Assembly (NCBI RefSeq): GCF_011753055.1
Contig: NZ_VWWJ01000005.1
Coordinates: 124,001 to 188,000 of the forward strand
DNA: 64,000 bases
Reading direction: 5' to 3'
From: Burkholderia sp. Ax-1719
GTDB taxonomy: Bacteria > Pseudomonadota > Gammaproteobacteria > Burkholderiales > Burkholderiaceae
In this document: piece by piece, positions 60,185 through 64,000 of the stretch
How the letters are laid out: every line of letters starts with the position of its first letter
How positions within the stretch are numbered: position 1 is the first letter of the stretch
Notes under the pieces: model-generated
Database searches by the model: none
What the model was told of the DNA's origin: nothing
What the model saw: only the letters and a program-made list of their open reading frames with translations
Position numbers and translations under genes: made by a program

Positions 60185-61648
60185 ATGGCTGATTCGAGCG
60201 GTAAGTCTCTCGGCAAATCCACGACGAGTGCAGGTGCGCCGGCCATCAGCGATCGCAATTCGCTGACGATCGGACCCGACGGCCCGATCGTGTTGCACGA
60301 CGTGCATTTCCTCGAGCAGATGGCGCACTTCAATCGCGAGAAAGTGCCGGAGCGCCAGCCGCACGCGAAGGGTTCGGGTGCGTTCGGCGAGTTCAAGACC
60401 ACTGAGGACGTCTCGAAGTACACCAAGGCGGCCCTGTTCCAGAAGGGCGCGAGCACCGAGATGCTGGCGCGTTTTTCCACCGTGGCGGGCGAGATGGGCA
60501 GCCCGGACACGTGGCGCGACGTGCGCGGCTTTTCGCTGAAGTTCTACACGACCGAAGGCAATTACGACCTGGTCGGCAATAACACGCCGGTGTTCTTCGT
60601 GCGCGACCCGATGAAGTTCCCGCACTTTATCCGCAGCCAGAAACGTCTGCCCGATTCGGGCCTGCGCGACGGCGAGATGCAATGGGACTTCTGGACCAAC
60701 AATCCGGAATCCGCGCACCAGGTGACCTATCTGATGGGCGAGCGTGGCTTGCCGAAGACGTGGCGTCACATGAACGGCTACGGCTCGCATACCTATATGT
60801 GGGTCAACGCGCAGGGCGAGAAGTTCTGGGTGAAATACCACTTCCATACCAACCAGGGCATGGAATTCTTCACGAACGCCGAAGCCGAAGCGACTGCGGG
60901 CCGCGACGCCGACTTCCATCGCCGCGATCTGTTCGAATCGATCAAGCGGGGCGAATTCCCGTCGTGGACGCTTTCGGTGCAGGTCATGCCGTACGCGGAG
61001 GCAAAGCAATATCGCTTCAATCCTTTCGATCTGACGAAGACGTGGTCGCACAAGGACTATCCGCTCATCAAGGTCGGCACGATGACGCTCAACCGCAATC
61101 CTGAGAACTTCTTCGCGCAGATCGAGCAGGCCGCGTTCTCGCCGGGCAATACGGTGCCGGGCATCGGCCTGTCGCCGGACCGCATGCTGCTGGGCCGCGC
61201 GTTCGCCTATAACGACGCCCATCGCGCGCGCATCGGCACGAACTTCAACCAGCTGCCCGTGAATCGTCCGAAGGTGCCCGTGCAGACCTATCAGTTCGAC
61301 GGTCATATGGCGTATGAGCACACCGGCAATGCGCCGACCTACGTGCCCAACAGTTTTGGGCGTCCGTGGGCCGATGAGACCGGTCCCGCCGACGACGGTT
61401 GGGAAACCGATGGCGAGATGGTGCGCACCGCCTACACGCTGCACGCCGAGGACGATGACTTCGGCCAGCCGGGCAACCTCGTGCGCCATGTCTTCAACGA
61501 CAAGCAACGCGCGCTGCTCGTCGAGCAGGTGGTGGCGAGCCTGGGCGGCGTGCGCAGCCCGGTGCGCGAGCGCGTGTTCGAATACTGGAAGAACATCGAC
61601 GCCAACGTCGGACGTCAGATCGAGGAGCAGGCGGGCAGCGGCAAATAA
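60185..61648 (+). CDS. katA: Monofunctional heme catalase (KatA-type, small subunit clade)
   Basis: A 487-residue cytosolic catalase that splits hydrogen peroxide into water and oxygen. Distal His is in [16 protein letters not shown], the active-site Asn in [13 protein letters not shown] and the proximal heme Tyr in [14 protein letters not shown]. Length fits the small-subunit, NADPH-binding clade 3 enzymes. ATG at 60185 has GAAGGAGAAG upstream. Followed by a terminator at 61680, then a cytochrome b561 gene. Confidence 0.95.
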   Translation: MADSSGKSLGKSTTSAGAPAISDRNSLTIGPDGPIVLHDVHFLEQMAHFNREKVPERQPHAKGSGAFGEFKTTEDVSKYTKAALFQKGASTEMLARFSTVAGEMGSPDTWRDVRGFSLKFYTTEGNYDLVGNNTPVFFVRDPMKFPHFIRSQKRLPDSGLRDGEMQWDFWTNNPESAHQVTYLMGERGLPKTWRHMNGYGSHTYMWVNAQGEKFWVKYHFHTNQGMEFFTNAEAEATAGRDADFHRRDLFESIKRGEFPSWTLSVQVMPYAEAKQYRFNPFDLTKTWSHKDYPLIKVGTMTLNRNPENFFAQIEQAAFSPGNTVPGIGLSPDRMLLGRAFAYNDAHRARIGTNFNQLPVNRPKVPVQTYQFDGHMAYEHTGNAPTYVPNSFGRPWADETGPADDGWETDGEMVRTAYTLHAEDDDFGQPGNLVRHVFNDKQRALLVEQVVASLGGVRSPVRERVFEYWKNIDANVGRQIEEQAGSGK

Positions 61649-61679
61649 GCGCCTGTCGATCGATCCGGAGTGAATCGCA

Positions 61680-61717
61680 GGCCGGGGCGGTGCGCAAGCG
61701 CCGTTCCGGCCTTTTTT
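61680..61717 (+). terminator. Terminator of katA
   Basis: GGCCGG...CCGGCC outer stem with GCGG/CCG inner pairs, then a T run (61712-61717). Confidence 0.8.
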
Positions 61718-61926
61718 GCGTCTGCGGCGCAACGCTGCAGAACGCAGCGAAGCTGACAATCCCGCCATTTTTCGGCTTCTGCACGGTCAGGTGTGAGGGC
61801 GCATAATGCGCGTGCGCCAATATGGGTGCACCGCTTCGGCCATGCACGATGCTTGTTTTGCGCATGCGGGGAATAAATCCTCCTCGCCGCGCGTTATCTC
61901 CTACTGAAACGTTACGGCCCGCTCTC

Positions 61927-62541
61927 GTGAAAACTTCTTTTTCCGCCGAATCGAGTTTTTCCGCCGCGCCGCCCGCGCAGAAATACACGCGCGTGGCTGT
62001 GCTGCTGCACTGGTCGATTGCCTTGCTGATGCTGGGCAATGTCGCGCTTGGCCTGACGGCCGCGCTGCTGCCCGACGGCACGCTTTCCGACGAAAACATC
62101 CGCTTCGTGATCGACACGCACAAGTCCATCGGCATCACCGTGCTGGGGCTGGCGATCCTGCGCGTGTTGTGGCGTCTCACGCACCGTCCGCCGCCGCTGC
62201 CCGCCGAATTCCCCATGTGGGAGCGCGCCGCCGCTCACGCGGCCCATCTCGCGCTCTATGTGCTGATCTTTGCGATGCCGCTCACGGGCTGGCTGCACGA
62301 TTCGGCCTGGGTGGCCGCCGCCTCGCATCCGATGTATCTGTTCGGGTTGTTCCAGTGGCCGCGCATCGGCTTCATCATGAATCTCGATCCGGCCACCAAG
62401 AACCAGCTGCACGAGCAGTTCGGCGCGCTGCACACGGCATGCAGCTACGCGCTTTATGGCGTGCTCGCGCTGCATATTGCGGGCGCGCTCAAGCATCAGT
62501 GGATCGACCGTCATTCGGTGCTGCGCCGGATGATGCCGTGA
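61927..62541 (+). CDS. Cytochrome b561 family protein (YceJ-like)
   Basis: A 204-residue inner-membrane diheme cytochrome with four membrane segments. Heme ligand candidates are His in VLLHWSIA, DTHKSIG, AAHAAHLALY and LALHIAGAL. It passes electrons with quinol, often beside YceI-type proteins or catalase, suggesting an oxidative-stress role. GTG at 61927 gives a 19-residue cytoplasmic lead before the first segment; earlier in-frame starts add a poorly conserved leader. Confidence 0.85.
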   Translation: MKTSFSAESSFSAAPPAQKYTRVAVLLHWSIALLMLGNVALGLTAALLPDGTLSDENIRFVIDTHKSIGITVLGLAILRVLWRLTHRPPPLPAEFPMWERAAAHAAHLALYVLIFAMPLTGWLHDSAWVAAASHPMYLFGLFQWPRIGFIMNLDPATKNQLHEQFGALHTACSYALYGVLALHIAGALKHQWIDRHSVLRRMMP

Positions 62542-62590
62542 ACGACGCAGTGTGACGCTGTGTGATGAATAGTCAGGAAAAGGGACTGTC

Positions 62591-64000
62591 TTGAACGACT
62601 CGCTCGACCAGGCGCTTGCGCGCACCTCGCCGCGTATTGCGCCGCCGCCCACGCCGCTCATCAGCATCGTGATTCATCTGGGCGTGATGGTGCTCTGGTG
62701 CGTGCTGTTCGCACGCGCGTTCTTCCTGCAAGGGGTGGTCGCGTGGTCGACCGGCATCGCCTACGTCATTTACGACACCGTGCTGCTGATCTTCGTGGCC
62801 TGGCAGTCGCGCGTACTGCTGCGGCCGTATGAAAGCGCGAATCTGGCTGCGCCTGCCTCGTCCGCCTTGCCGACGCTCGGCGTGATCGTCGCGGCCCATA
62901 ACGAAGCGGGCGTCTTGCCGATCACGCTCGATGCCTTGTTCGCGCAGACGCGTGCGCCGCGCCAGATCGTGATCGCCGACGATGGCTCGACCGATAGCAC
63001 TGCCGCGTTGCTTGTGAAGCACTACGGGCTCACTGATCCGGGCGAAGGGCGCATGAGCGAGCCGTCGGCGCACTATCCGAATCTGCGCTGGCTCAAGCTC
63101 GCGCATGGCGGCAAGGCGCGCGCCCTGAACGCAGCGCTTTGCGCGATGGACACCGACGCGGTCATGACCGTCGATGCCGATACCTTGCTCGAACCCGACG
63201 CCTGCGCCGCCATGGCCGATGCCTTCGCGCGTCAGCCCACGCTCGTGGCGGCGGCGGGACTGCTGACGCCGGTGTGCGGCACCTCGCCGAGCGGGCGCTT
63301 TTTTCAGTGGTTCCAGACCTACGAGTACATCCGCAATTTCATCTCGCGCTTTGCTTGGATGCGCGCGGATAGCCTGCTGCTCGTCTCGGGCGCGTTCGCC
63401 GCGTTCCGCCGCGAAGCGGTGGTGTCGGTAGGCGGCTTCGATCCGAATTGTCTCGTAGAGGATTACGAACTGATCCACCGCTTGCGCCGCTATTCGGCGC
63501 GCGAAGGTCTGGGCTGGGATGTGCGCGTGATCGGCACGGCGCGCGCCACGACGGATGCGCCCGGCACGCTCGCGAGTTTTCTGCGCCAGCGCCGCCGCTG
63601 GTTCGCGGGCTTCCTGCAGACGCAGTACTGGTATCGCGACATGACCGGCAATCGCCGCTACGGCAAACTCGGCCTCATGATGCTGCCGGTCAAGGCCTTC
63701 GACACCGTGCAGCCGATCTACGGCCTCACGGCGTTCGTACTGCTGCTGGGTTTTCTGTTCGACGGCCGCTTTACGATTGTCTTACCGGTACTGGCGGTGA
63801 TCGTCGGCAAGATCGTGATCGACCTCGCGTTTCATCTGTTTTCCGTGCATCTGTATCGACGCTGGAGCGGCGACCGCAAGAGTTCTAGCTTTGGCATGGC
63901 GCTGCTGGCGGCGATTTTCGAACCGTTCTCGTTCCAACTCATGCGCCACACCGGCGCAGCAATGGGCTGGCTGCATTTTCTGCTCGGGCGGCGCAAATGG
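62591..64000 (+). CDS. Membrane glycosyltransferase family 2 (processive polysaccharide synthase), 3' end cut by window
   Basis: At least 470 residues, running off the window. Two membrane segments at the N-terminus (about residues 25-45 and 55-72) precede the GT2 domain: AAHNEAGVLP and DDGSTDST for UDP-sugar binding, DADTLLEPDA (D-x-D type) and QRRRW (Q-x-x-R-W type), then two or more C-terminal segments. This is the layout of PgaC/cellulose-synthase-like enzymes making an exopolysaccharide. The start is TTG at 62591 with AAGGG seven bases upstream; no ATG fits. It may be cotranscribed with the cytochrome 49 bases upstream. Confidence 0.85.
   Translation, partial: MNDSLDQALARTSPRIAPPPTPLISIVIHLGVMVLWCVLFARAFFLQGVVAWSTGIAYVIYDTVLLIFVAWQSRVLLRPYESANLAAPASSALPTLGVIVAAHNEAGVLPITLDALFAQTRAPRQIVIADDGSTDSTAALLVKHYGLTDPGEGRMSEPSAHYPNLRWLKLAHGGKARALNAALCAMDTDAVMTVDADTLLEPDACAAMADAFARQPTLVAAAGLLTPVCGTSPSGRFFQWFQTYEYIRNFISRFAWMRADSLLLVSGAFAAFRREAVVSVGGFDPNCLVEDYELIHRLRRYSAREGLGWDVRVIGTARATTDAPGTLASFLRQRRRWFAGFLQTQYWYRDMTGNRRYGKLGLMMLPVKAFDTVQPIYGLTAFVLLLGFLFDGRFTIVLPVLAVIVGKIVIDLAFHLFSVHLYRRWSGDRKSSSFGMALLAAIFEPFSFQLMRHTGAAMGWLHFLLGRRKW

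Noticed and set aside
59876..61768. 630-codon open frame on the minus strand opposite katA
   Set aside because: Shadow of the catalase gene, which has all catalytic residues.
1..64000. tRNA, rRNA, transposase or attachment-site signals
   Set aside because: Looked for tRNA-like TTCGA arms, transposase motifs and terminal repeats, especially around the two Tae4 cassettes; nothing convincing was seen.

Overview
The window looks like a chromosomal segment of a high-GC member of the Burkholderiaceae, most like Paraburkholderia or Caballeronia. The basis is codon bias towards G/C in third positions, three Burkholderia-type general porins (4711-5847, 31444-32640, 47698-48897), a phasin, an AmpC/AmpR pair, a three-subunit flavin/cytochrome c sugar dehydrogenase, and many LysR, IclR, GntR and AraC regulators each next to a small metabolic cassette. 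There are no rRNA, tRNA, insertion sequence or CRISPR features. It is an accessory metabolic region with two short patches of lower GC that carry type VI secretion (T6SS) effectors.

Layout. 1-2545: end of an unknown gene, then an aldo/keto reductase and aldehyde dehydrogenase operon. 2763-3688: a Tae4-like amidase effector with a small membrane protein. 3722-10533: LysR, porin, a betaine-type binding protein, an enolase-superfamily enzyme divergent from a MocR regulator, and an AhpD/CMD protein. 10592-15958: alanine racemase, LysR divergent from a Tat-exported sulfatase, GNAT with an autoregulated XRE-cupin regulator. 16136-24741: TonB siderophore receptor with a Fur-box promoter, LysE, AraC, DUF2322, LacI, ampC/ampR, IclR. 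24818-31328: shikimate-type MFS divergent from a 4-hydroxyphenylpyruvate dioxygenase with PcaR-like tandem operators, quinone oxidoreductase, LysR, TraB/GumN protein. 31444-36758: porin and the gluconate-2-dehydrogenase-type operon. 37205-38559: PAAR protein, Tae4 and a small membrane protein, in AT-richer DNA.

38806-48897 is a sugar-acid operon: a DHDPS-family enzyme, an alpha-ketoglutarate semialdehyde dehydrogenase, a PotABCD-like ABC transporter, an IlvD/EDD dehydratase and a porin. Together they fit import of a pentonate or similar acid and conversion to alpha-ketoglutarate. An AraC regulator beside it (48901-49898) is split by a frameshift. 49996-52385 holds a DUF1479 protein, a previously easy-to-miss entericidin lipoprotein (51260-51388) and a TauE/SafE transporter. 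52468-57729 is a hexuronate cluster: uronate dehydrogenase, ExuT-like MFS, RraA-like protein, aldose epimerase and an FCD-type GntR regulator. Closely related TGT-N3-ACA palindromes sit in the promoters of both sugar-acid clusters, which suggests one regulon. 57876-64000: secreted alpha/beta hydrolase, phasin, catalase, cytochrome b561 and a glycosyltransferase cut by the window end.

Most notable: two related but non-identical Tae4-type peptidoglycan amidase cassettes about 34 kb apart, with no T6SS structural genes, each followed through an ATGA overlap by a short multi-pass membrane protein instead of the soluble periplasmic Tai4 immunity protein known for this family.
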